From NCBI GenBank assembly GCA_002342545.1, contig DDQE01000027.1:1-10698 (forward strand): a DNA stretch of 10,698 nucleotides, in the 5' to 3' direction. The notes under the pieces are model-generated. The model worked only from the letters and a program-made list of their open reading frames with translations. It had not been told where the DNA came from and searched no databases. The position numbers and the translations under genes are program-made. Position 1 is the stretch's first letter; every line of letters begins with the position of its first letter. Positions 1 to 5,564 of the stretch are shown piece by piece. This DNA is from Caryophanales bacterium UBA2450. GTDB lineage: Bacteria > Bacillota_I > Bacilli_A > RFN20 > CAG-826.

Positions 1-34
1 ACCAATTTGGTGTGCTGCTAGATTTATTTTATAC

Positions 35-58
35 TAAAAAAGACCACTTTAGTGGTCT
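35..58 (-). terminator. Rho-independent terminator of the ygjP-trmH unit
   Basis: Positions 41-48 and 51-58 form a perfect 8-bp inverted repeat, in practice a 7-bp stem with a TTTA loop. Six A residues at 36-41 flank it on the left, so a minus-strand transcript would read a stem followed by a U run. It starts 4 bases past the methyltransferase stop codon. The other flank (ATATTAATG) is not T-rich, so it should work mainly for the minus strand. Nothing convincing lies in bases 1-34. Confidence 0.85.
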
Positions 59-61
59 ATA

Positions 62-778
62 TTAATGAATTTTATTCATTAAGATTCCCCCGGCTATCGC
101 CACATTAAGAGAATCGATATTTTTAATAGGAATGATGATTTCAGTAGTTGCTAGTTTAGTGATTTCTTTACTAACACCATGAGATTCATTTCCTAAGACA
201 AGAACAAATTTTTCAGGGATTTCGATAGAGTTAAAATCTACAGCTTTTTTGGATAAATTAGTGACTAAGATTTGATGAGTTCCAATATAATCTTTTAATT
301 GACCAGTGATAACAGGAATTTGGAATATTGCTCCTTTTGAGGAGTTGATGACTTTTTCATTATAAATAGAAACACAGTTTTCACTAGTGACCACTAAGTC
401 ATAATCAAAGGCTAAAGCGGTTCTAATTAATGTCCCCATATTACCAGGATCAGAGATATTGTCTAGATATAAAATTTTATTAGGATTTCTAACCTCATAT
501 TGCCTCATTTTAGCAATAAAAACAACGCCTTCAGGATTAACGTTACTAGAGAGCTTTTTTAAGACTTCTTCACTCACTAGATTTTGAGGGATCTCACTAG
601 GAGCGTCAACATATTCAGTGGCGAATATTTCTACGACCATATTATTCGCTAAAGCCATTTGTAAAGACTTAAAAGTCTCAGCTAAAAACATTTGATGTAT
701 TTTACGGTTTTTATTTTCTTTTAAAGAGTAGGCAAATTTCACTCTTTCATTGTTTTTAGAAGTGATAACTTTAATCAT
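62..778 (-). CDS. SpoU/TrmH-family 2'-O-ribose RNA methyltransferase
   Basis: Probable cytosolic SAM-dependent enzyme that methylates a ribose 2'-OH in rRNA or tRNA. Residues about 1-90 look like the SpoU substrate-binding domain. The C-terminal half has the three SPOUT (trefoil-knot) motifs: motif 1 at 105-119 (LDNISDPGNMGTLIR, with N113 and catalytic-type R119), motif 2 at 193-203 (LVLGNESHGVS, E198) and motif 3 at 216-233 (IPI...SLNVAIAGG). At 238 residues it matches Firmicutes relatives such as YsgA/RlmP, which methylates 23S rRNA; that exact target is a guess. The ATG overlaps the 3' end of the metallopeptidase gene by 8 bases (ATGATTAA), and an AAAGGA Shine-Dalgarno lies 7 bases upstream at 786-791, so the two are probably co-transcribed and translationally coupled. 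A hairpin terminator follows. Confidence 0.92.
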   Translation of the reverse strand: MIKVITSKNNERVKFAYSLKENKNRKIHQMFLAETFKSLQMALANNMVVEIFATEYVDAPSEIPQNLVSEEVLKKLSSNVNPEGVVFIAKMRQYEVRNPNKILYLDNISDPGNMGTLIRTALAFDYDLVVTSENCVSIYNEKVINSSKGAIFQIPVITGQLKDYIGTHQILVTNLSKKAVDFNSIEIPEKFVLVLGNESHGVSKEITKLATTEIIIPIKNIDSLNVAIAGGILMNKIH

Positions 779-1409
779 GATAAATTCCTTTAATTAGCAT
801 TTTACGATACTTGTCATAATCTGGACAATATTTATATACTACATCATAGAACTTTTTAGAGTGATCATAGACTAAGATATGAGCAAGTTCATGAACTACA
901 ACTGAATCAATTATTGGCATTGAATAATGAATTAAAGTGAAGGCAAAACTAAGATGTTTCGTGTATCTAGAATTACTTCCATATCGAGATTTCATATCTC
1001 TCACTCCCACTTTATAAGATGGTAAATTCATAATCGATTCGTAATATCTTACTCTACTAGTGATGATTTTAGTAAAAATTGGTTTTAATTTCTTTTTTAA
1101 TTCCTCTAAAGAATGATAAATGATTTCTGGATAATTAGAGATTGTGATTTTACCAGGATATGATAATTCATATTTATTCCCGAATAGATAGAAATATTCT
1201 TCACTAATTGGAGACTCTTTCGCGCTAGATTTAATGAGTTTAGTCGCGTACTTATCTAATCCTTTAATAATAAAATGTTTAGTGGTCCATCTATTGCAAG
1301 AAACAAGAAACTTATTATCTTTAAATCGATAATGGACATTTTTAATCCTTTTATAGATGACTTCTACTTCATAATCGACATCATTTACTTTGTAAAAGAA
1401 ATTATTCAT
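771..1409 (-). CDS. YgjP-type (DUF45/M48-like) zinc metallopeptidase
   Basis: Predicted cytosolic metalloprotein of the YgjP/SprT-like group. No signal peptide or membrane segment is visible. The zinc site is clear: HELAH at residues 173-177, with a third ligand H183 in the family-typical D-H-S-K-K-F block, then C-P-D-Y at 195-198 as in YgjP proteins (x-P-D-Y). Upstream, the usual TRWGSCS block appears as SRYGSNS (141-147), so the Trp and Cys are substituted. The length of 212 residues is ordinary for the family. The physiological substrate is unknown for most members. It is the first gene of a two-gene unit with the rRNA/tRNA methyltransferase, which it overlaps by 8 bases. No good Shine-Dalgarno precedes the ATG: AAGG lies 12 bases away, and a perfect TATAAT lies only 6 bases upstream, suggesting a leaderless start. 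Confidence 0.85.
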   Translation of the reverse strand: MNNFFYKVNDVDYEVEVIYKRIKNVHYRFKDNKFLVSCNRWTTKHFIIKGLDKYATKLIKSSAKESPISEEYFYLFGNKYELSYPGKITISNYPEIIYHSLEELKKKLKPIFTKIITSRVRYYESIMNLPSYKVGVRDMKSRYGSNSRYTKHLSFAFTLIHYSMPIIDSVVVHELAHILVYDHSKKFYDVVYKYCPDYDKYRKMLIKGIYHD

Positions 1410-1415
1410 GGGCTA

Positions 1416-1421
1416 ATTATA
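1416..1421 (-). promoter_or_regulatory. -10 box of the ygjP-trmH promoter
   Basis: On the minus strand a perfect TATAAT ends 6 bases before the metallopeptidase ATG (1407-1409). A start point 6-8 bases past the -10 would fall on or next to the ATG, giving a leaderless mRNA. No convincing -35 box is visible at 16-18 bases. It abuts the -35 of the divergent promoter, so the two promoters may compete for polymerase. Confidence 0.5.
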
Positions 1422-1423
1422 CC

Positions 1424-1452
1424 TTGAAAGAATATTTATAGATATATAAAAT
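1424..1452 (+). promoter_or_regulatory. Sigma-A-type promoter of the DUF523 gene
   Basis: TTGAAA at 1424-1429 (5 of 6 to consensus) is followed after exactly 17 bases by TAAAAT at 1447-1452 (5 of 6). The ATG is at 1462, 9 bases after the -10, so the expected transcription start is within about 0-3 bases of the start codon. There is no Shine-Dalgarno in between. Spacing and match make this the best promoter in the window. Confidence 0.65.
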
Positions 1453-1461
1453 GATATCGTT

Positions 1462-1893
1462 ATGGAAAAAATCTTGATTAGTGCTTGCTTAGTTGGTGAT
1501 AAAACCCGATACGATGGGAAGAGTAATTATCATCCTTTAATTAAAGAGTTACTTCAAAAATATGAACTAATTCCATTTTGTAGTGAGGTTGAAGGCGGAC
1601 TTAAAACTCCTCGTAAACCAAGTGAAATTATCAAAGATAAAGTTATAAATTCTGAAGGTGTGGATGTTACTAAAAACTATAAAGCTGGCGCGGAACTTGC
1701 TTTAAATATTTGTAAATACTGCAATATCAAAATCGCAATTTTAAAAGATGGCTCTCCTGCATGTGGAGTACATCAAATCCATGATGGCCACTTTAGCGGC
1801 AGAAAAATAAAAGGAATGGGTATAACCGCATCCCTATTAACTCAAAACGGAATCAAAGTCATTTCTGAAGACGAAATAGAAACTCTACTTTAA
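1462..1893 (+). CDS. DUF523 family protein, TudS-like [4Fe-4S] desulfidase
   Basis: A short cytosolic protein (143 residues) that keeps the whole DUF523 pattern: S-A-C-L at 7-10, R-Y-D-G at 16-19, F-C-S-E at 39-42, a G-G-L-K-T-P-R block at 45-51, G-S-P-A-C-G at 97-102 and D-G-H-F-S-G at 108-113. In the characterised member TudS (thiouracil desulfidase) three conserved cysteines hold a catalytic [4Fe-4S] cluster; the equivalents here are most likely C9, C40 and C101. C84 and C87 are extra. By family, the role may be removing sulfur from thiolated bases or a related salvage or repair step; the substrate here is not known. The start fits the family N terminus. The gene is monocistronic and divergent from the metallopeptidase. 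Its TAA shares the palindrome TTAA with the stop of the convergent dUTPase gene. Confidence 0.88.
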   Translation: MEKILISACLVGDKTRYDGKSNYHPLIKELLQKYELIPFCSEVEGGLKTPRKPSEIIKDKVINSEGVDVTKNYKAGAELALNICKYCNIKIAILKDGSPACGVHQIHDGHFSGRKIKGMGITASLLTQNGIKVISEDEIETLL

Positions 1894-2381
1894 TAATTTG
1901 TTTCCTGACGGTGATGATTCTCTTCTAATTTAAGAAAGTAGGCATCATAAGCATCAGACCAATCATATCCTAGCGTTGCTAGGATTTTTAAATAGCTTTC
2001 AAACATTTTTACATATTTAACAAAGCTACGTTCGTTATAAAATTCATCGATATAGTGATAGCTATTTAAAATCGCGCTTGTTAAATCGGCTTCGCTGCTC
2101 TCCACTTCAATAGAGTCGATTTCAAAGTGATAGGCTAATCCTAAAGAAAGAAGAAAATGTAATCCATCCGCAAATTCATCAAGGACTCTTTCTTTTGATT
2201 CGCTTGGTTTAAATGACCAGAATTTAAAAGTTCTCGTCGCATTAGCGAACTCTCCAAGTTCCACTAGCAAGGCTAAAAGCCTTTTATCTTTAGTTGACTC
2301 ATAAGATATATGGTGGTTTTTAGCAATTTCAGTATCTAATTCTAACTGCTTAAGATACATATTTTTAAGTACACAAATCAT
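1890..2381 (-). CDS. Dimeric all-alpha dUTP diphosphatase (dUTPase)
   Basis: Hydrolyses dUTP to dUMP and pyrophosphate, keeping uracil out of DNA and supplying dUMP for thymidylate. It belongs to the all-alpha, MazG-like superfamily, not the trimeric beta-type Dut. The metal-binding motif is visible as E41-x2-E44 (V-E-L-G-E-F-A-N) and E69-x2-D72 (D-E-F-A-D-G-L-H-F-L-L-S-L-G), with the family F-K-F-W-S at 52-56, an L-G-Y block near residue 140 and a C-terminal N-H-H-R-Q. Length 163 is normal. The start is backed by GGAG at 2388-2391, 6 bases upstream; a second ATG at residue 8 is possible. It is the second gene of an operon, 14 bases after the phosphatase stop. Its 3' part contains, on the opposite strand, the probable terminator of the DUF523 gene. 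Confidence 0.9.
   Translation of the reverse strand: MICVLKNMYLKQLELDTEIAKNHHISYESTKDKRLLALLVELGEFANATRTFKFWSFKPSESKERVLDEFADGLHFLLSLGLAYHFEIDSIEVESSEADLTSAILNSYHYIDEFYNERSFVKYVKMFESYLKILATLGYDWSDAYDAYFLKLEENHHRQETNY
1967..1989 (+). terminator. Terminator of the DUF523 gene, inside the dUTPase ORF
   Basis: Perfect 8-bp inverted repeat ATCCTAGC (1967-1974) and GCTAGGAT (1978-1985) with a GTT loop, followed on the plus strand by TTTTT (1985-1989). It lies 73 bases past the DUF523 stop. On the minus strand the flank after the stem is ATATGATT, so it should work only on plus-strand transcripts. The same bases encode dUTPase residues around A-T-L-G-Y-D. Its activity is inferred. Confidence 0.55.
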
Positions 2382-2395
2382 ATTTAACTCCAGTA

Positions 2396-3181
2396 TTACT
2401 CTAAATATAACGCACGTAATTTATTAACATCAACTTTTAATACTTCAATTAAGTATTTTTCAATTGAGCCATATATCGCTTTAACTGTTTCTAAAGCGTG
2501 ATCAAGATATTCAACTTTCGCGGAAAATACTTCTTCTAAAGCTTTTTCATATGTTTCATTATAAAAAGGTTCATTTTTTAACATATATTTAAGATTTTTA
2601 ATCTTAATTTCCATAGCTTCATTCGTTAATAAATAATCTTCTCTAGCGTCAGTTTCTGACACTCCTAAAGCAATTTCTAATAAATATGAGGCTAATCCTG
2701 CTCGATCTTTTCCTTGAGAGCAATGATAATAAAACACTCCATCACTTTTAGAGACTAAAAGTTTAAAGAATTTCTTTAAAGCATTAATTCCAATATCGTG
2801 AGTCAATAACTGAGGATATAAATTATACATATGAGCGAACCCATCTGTATTATCACCTAAAAACCAAAGTAAATTACTATCTTCAGTTTTGCTGTCCTCT
2901 TTTTTGACATCTGCTTTCATGGCTGGGATATTGTGATATGTCACCCCATCAAAACGATAATCAGGGCGAGAAACAAATTCATCTTCACCACGGAAATCGA
3001 TAATATCAGTAAGATGTAATGAGTTAATAGTCTTGATATCTTTTTGACTAACTTTTCCTAAAAAACCACCGCGATAGATTCTGCCTTCTTTAACCTTCTT
3101 TCCCTTAAATCCGACTAGTCCACCAAGGTCTCTAACATTCTTCTGATATGATAAGTCAATTTTTCTCATATTTATAATCAT
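2396..3181 (-). CDS. Tyrosine-phosphatase-like protein (Y_phosphatase3 / MptpB type)
   Basis: Predicted cysteine-dependent phosphatase. The P-loop H-C-S-Q-G-K-D-R-A-G (153-162) carries nucleophile C154 and phosphate-binding R160 in the CX5R spacing. The N-terminal N-V-R-D-L-G-G (15-21), Y-R-G-G-F-L (36-41) and D-F-R-G-x-x-E (62-68) blocks are typical of the family that contains Listeria LipA and mycobacterial MptpB. The K in the loop is common in members that also act on phosphoinositides. The substrate is open: phosphotyrosine, other phosphoproteins or lipid phosphates. There is no signal peptide or membrane segment, so it is probably cytosolic. At 261 residues it is a normal size. It is the first gene of an operon with the dUTPase and divergent from ackA. 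No Shine-Dalgarno precedes the ATG at 3181 or the in-frame ATG at residue 5, so the exact start is uncertain. Confidence 0.85.
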   Translation of the reverse strand: MIINMRKIDLSYQKNVRDLGGLVGFKGKKVKEGRIYRGGFLGKVSQKDIKTINSLHLTDIIDFRGEDEFVSRPDYRFDGVTYHNIPAMKADVKKEDSKTEDSNLLWFLGDNTDGFAHMYNLYPQLLTHDIGINALKKFFKLLVSKSDGVFYYHCSQGKDRAGLASYLLEIALGVSETDAREDYLLTNEAMEIKIKNLKYMLKNEPFYNETYEKALEEVFSAKVEYLDHALETVKAIYGSIEKYLIEVLKVDVNKLRALYLE

Positions 3182-3215
3182 AGCAGTTTTTGTTTTATCT
3201 TTTTATTCTTTTCTT

Positions 3216-3230
3216 TTCAATTATATTGAA
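3216..3230. promoter_or_regulatory. Perfect 15-bp dyad, possible operator
   Basis: TTCAAT (3216-3221), spacer TAT, ATTGAA (3225-3230) form a perfect inverted repeat in the 89-base gap between the divergent phosphatase and ackA genes. It covers the minus-strand TATAAT and lies in the -35/-10 spacer region of the ackA promoter. A bound protein could affect both genes. In AT-rich DNA it could also arise by chance. Confidence 0.3.
3220..3225 (-). promoter_or_regulatory. -10 box of the phosphatase-dUTPase operon
   Basis: On the minus strand TATAAT is a perfect -10 match. It would give a start near 3213 and a leader of roughly 32 bases that is purine-rich but has no Shine-Dalgarno. No good -35 box is seen 16-18 bases upstream, so the call rests on the -10 alone. 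Confidence 0.4.
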
Positions 3231-3234
3231 GATG

Positions 3235-3243
3235 TGAGATAAT
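3235..3243 (+). promoter_or_regulatory. Extended -10 promoter of ackA-nrnA
   Basis: TG at 3235-3236, one base, then GATAAT at 3238-3243 (5 of 6) make an extended -10 element. The -35 region around 3214-3220 is weak. The predicted start near 3250 leaves a leader of about 20 bases containing AAAGGAG at 3257-3263, 7 bases before the ackA ATG. Confidence 0.5.
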
Positions 3244-3270
3244 AGTAGCGAAATTTAAAGGAGTCATATC

Positions 3271-4461
3271 ATGGCAAAAGTATTAACAATCAATTCTGGT
3301 AGCTCAAGTTTGAAATTCAAACTTTATGAAATGCCAGAAGAAAAAGAGCTTTGCTCTGGAAACTGTGAAAAAATCGGTTTGAGCGAAGGTATTTTTAGAA
3401 TTAAATATAACGGCAAAAAGGATGAAAGTTATCCAGTATTCCCTAACCACTCTGCAGCCGCAAAAATGGTTGTGGATGCCTTATTAGAAAAAGGAATTAT
3501 TTCTTCTTATGATGAAATATCTGCAGCGGGACATCGTATCGTTCAAGGAGGAAAATATTTCTCTAAATCAGCAATGTTTGATAAGGATACTGAAAGCAAG
3601 ATTGAATCTCTTATCCCTCTTGCCCCACTTCATAACGCTGCCCATTTAACTTGTTTTAGAGCGTTTAAAGAAGTCTTACCAAATTGTCCAATGATTGCAG
3701 TCTTTGATACTGCTTTCCATCAATCTATGGAACCACAAGACTATGTCTTCCCAATCCCATATGAATTAAGCGAAAAATATGATATTAGAAGATATGGAGC
3801 CCACGGCACCTCCCATAACTATCTCGCTATTGAAGGTGAAAAATATTTAAAAGACACCAAAGGCAAAAGAATTATCTCTTGCCATATTGGATCTGGTGCT
3901 TCTATTACCGCCATTAAAGACGGTAAATGTGTAGCCACCTCAATGGGTCTAACACCTTTAGGCGGTATCATGATGGGTACACGTACAGGAGACATGGATC
4001 CAAGTGTTTTCAACTATGTTTGTAAAGTAACTGGTAAATCCGCGGAAGAAGTCTATCAGATGTTTAATAAACAATCTGGCTTTGCGGGTATGTCTACTGT
4101 TGGACCAGATAGTAGAGACGTCTTAAAAGCAGTTGAAGAAGGTAACGAACACGCCATTTTAGCTAACAAAGTCTTCAATAGAAGAATTGCTGATTTCATC
4201 GGTCAATATTATGTGAGGTTAGGTGGAGCAGATTTAATTATTTTCTCTGCTGGTATTGGAGAAAATGAACCAAGAACTAGAAGAGATGTTTGTAAATTAA
4301 TTAAAGACGCATTAGGTGTAGAAATTGATGAAGAACTCAATAGCACTATTCACGGTAAAGAAGCTTTAATCTCCACTCCAAATAGCAAAATTAAAGTGGC
4401 GGTTATCCCAACTAATGAAGAAGTGATGATTGCCCGTGATGCCTATAAAATGTGCTGCTAG
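3271..4461 (+). CDS. ackA: Acetate kinase
   Basis: Catalyses reversible transfer between acetyl phosphate and ADP to give acetate and ATP, the ATP-yielding last step of fermentative acetate production. The whole ASKHA-fold protein is present (396 residues, family about 400). Visible features are the N-terminal N-S-G-S-S-S-L-K-F (8-16), G-H-R-I-V-Q-G-G with substrate-site R89, V-F-D-T-A-F-H with D146, G-A-H-G-T-S-H with H178, the nucleotide-binding H-I-G-S-G-A (205-210), G-T-R-T-G-D-M-D-P with R238, A-G-I-G-E-N (327-332) and T-N-E-E with metal-binding E384. These match the residues known in the Methanosarcina enzyme. The start has a strong AAAGGAG. The partner phosphotransacetylase gene is not adjacent. 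The stop TAG is part of the Shine-Dalgarno of the next gene, so the two are one operon. The C terminus ends in Cys-Cys. Confidence 0.97.
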   Translation: MAKVLTINSGSSSLKFKLYEMPEEKELCSGNCEKIGLSEGIFRIKYNGKKDESYPVFPNHSAAAKMVVDALLEKGIISSYDEISAAGHRIVQGGKYFSKSAMFDKDTESKIESLIPLAPLHNAAHLTCFRAFKEVLPNCPMIAVFDTAFHQSMEPQDYVFPIPYELSEKYDIRRYGAHGTSHNYLAIEGEKYLKDTKGKRIISCHIGSGASITAIKDGKCVATSMGLTPLGGIMMGTRTGDMDPSVFNYVCKVTGKSAEEVYQMFNKQSGFAGMSTVGPDSRDVLKAVEEGNEHAILANKVFNRRIADFIGQYYVRLGGADLIIFSAGIGENEPRTRRDVCKLIKDALGVEIDEELNSTIHGKEALISTPNSKIKVAVIPTNEEVMIARDAYKMCC

Positions 4462-4473
4462 GAGCGAGAATAT

Positions 4474-5472
4474 ATGAAATTAGCCCCAGAAATTAAAGCT
4501 ATTGGTAAAAAATATAGAGCCCAAATTAACGGTATTGAAGCTTCAATTAGAAAATATCAGAAAATCGCTATTTTCAGACACATTATGCCTGACTTTGATG
4601 CTTTAGGAACACAAATGGGTTTATATTATTTTCTTAAAGAAAATTTCCCAGAAAAAGATATTAAAGTATTAGGCGATAATCATGTCACTTTTACTCCACG
4701 TCTATTTCCAGAAATGGATAAAATTAGCGACTCTTGGTTTAACGAACCATTTTTAGCGATTATCGTTGATGTTTCTAATAAAAGTAGAATCGCTGATCCT
4801 AGATTTGAAAAAGCTGAATGCATTGTCAAAGTTGACCATCACCCAAATGTCGAAGAATTCGCTAAATACAATATTGTTGATACATCAATGGCTGCTGCTA
4901 GTGAATTGCTTGTTTCAATACTATTGAACTTCAAACACAAATACACTTTAGGTAAAGATAGCGCTACTAATTTCTATATTGGTATTGCTGGAGATAGCGG
5001 ACGATTCCAATATTCATCTACTAGTGCTCATACATTTGCTATTGCAAGCGAACTCATTAGTAGAAAAATTTCTTTAAATGAAATCTACGCCAAGATGTAT
5101 GTCAAACAAATTGATGATTTAGCGGTCACTGCTTATATACTTAACAATTACAAGATTTCTCCTAAAGGTGTTGCTTATTACGTTTTAGATTCTAAAATTC
5201 AAAAAGAACTTAAAATCACTACTGAAAGAGGCAAGGAAAACGTTAACCTATTTTCTAACATCACAGGAATCAACATTTGGTGTTCCATCACTCAAGATGA
5301 TGATCCAAAAGAACCATGTTGGAGAATCTCTATTAGAAGTAGAGACTATGTCATTAACGGAGTCGCTACAGAATTTGGTGGAGGCGGACACGCTCAAGCA
5401 AGTGGAGCGAAAATTGCAACTCTTGCAGAACTACCAAAATTCATCGATGCTTTAGATGCTTTAATTAAATAA
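4474..5472 (+). CDS. nrnA: DHH-family phosphoesterase, NrnA-like nanoRNase/pAp phosphatase
   Basis: Probable bifunctional enzyme that degrades 2-5-nt RNAs and dephosphorylates 3'-phosphoadenosine 5'-phosphate, as NrnA does in Bacillus and Mycoplasma; cyclic-dinucleotide breakdown intermediates are alternative substrates. It has the DHH domain motifs in order: H36-x3-D40-x-D42 (motif I), D99 in I-V-D-V-S-N (II), D121-H122-H123 (III) and D174 in G-I-A-G-D-S-G-R-F (IV). The C-terminal DHHA1 domain carries F-G-G-G-G-H (301-306), which binds substrate. At 332 residues it is close to NrnA (about 313-325) and has no membrane or PAS/GGDEF segments, which excludes GdpP. AGGAG at 4460-4464 overlaps the ackA stop and sits 9 bases from the ATG. 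An intrinsic terminator closes the operon. I am sure of the family, less sure of the exact NrnA role. Confidence 0.87.
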   Translation: MKLAPEIKAIGKKYRAQINGIEASIRKYQKIAIFRHIMPDFDALGTQMGLYYFLKENFPEKDIKVLGDNHVTFTPRLFPEMDKISDSWFNEPFLAIIVDVSNKSRIADPRFEKAECIVKVDHHPNVEEFAKYNIVDTSMAAASELLVSILLNFKHKYTLGKDSATNFYIGIAGDSGRFQYSSTSAHTFAIASELISRKISLNEIYAKMYVKQIDDLAVTAYILNNYKISPKGVAYYVLDSKIQKELKITTERGKENVNLFSNITGINIWCSITQDDDPKEPCWRISIRSRDYVINGVATEFGGGGHAQASGAKIATLAELPKFIDALDALIK

Positions 5473-5490
5473 AGTTAACAAAACAAATAT

Positions 5491-5519
5491 GAGCTCCTAT
5501 TATCGGGGCTTTTTATTTT
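5491..5519 (+). terminator. Rho-independent terminator of ackA-nrnA
   Basis: AGCTCC (5492-5497) pairs with GGGGCT (5505-5510), with one T-G wobble and a 7-base loop. A G-T pair can extend it to 7 bp. It is followed by TTTTTATTTT. It begins 19 bases after the nrnA stop and separates that operon from dnaE. Confidence 0.8.
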
Positions 5520-5529
5520 ATAAATTCTC

Positions 5530-5558
5530 GTGATAATTAATATATTTTTTAGTAATAT
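5530..5558 (+). promoter_or_regulatory. Probable dnaE-polA promoter region (AT-rich)
   Basis: The 45 bases between the terminator and dnaE are almost all A/T, so -10 placement is ambiguous. One option is TAATAT at 5553-5558 with GTGATA at 5530-5535, 17 bases upstream; it would put the start at the ATG (5565). Another is GATAAT at 5532-5537, giving a leader of about 20 bases. Neither leaves a Shine-Dalgarno. Confidence 0.35.
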
Positions 5559-5564
5559 ATTTAT

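Noticed and set aside
1885..1941. CTACTTT/AAAGTAG inverted repeat around the convergent stops
   Set aside because: The arms are 43 bases apart and no T run follows. The hairpin at 1967-1985 is a much better terminator.
2589..2607. 7-bp inverted repeat TTAAGAT/ATCTTAA in the phosphatase gene
   Set aside because: It is an AT-only-rich weak stem inside coding sequence without a strong U run, as expected by chance at this base composition.
3819..4013. Minus-strand open frame inside ackA
   Set aside because: Fully overlaps a strongly conserved ackA region, has no family resemblance and looks like a shadow frame.
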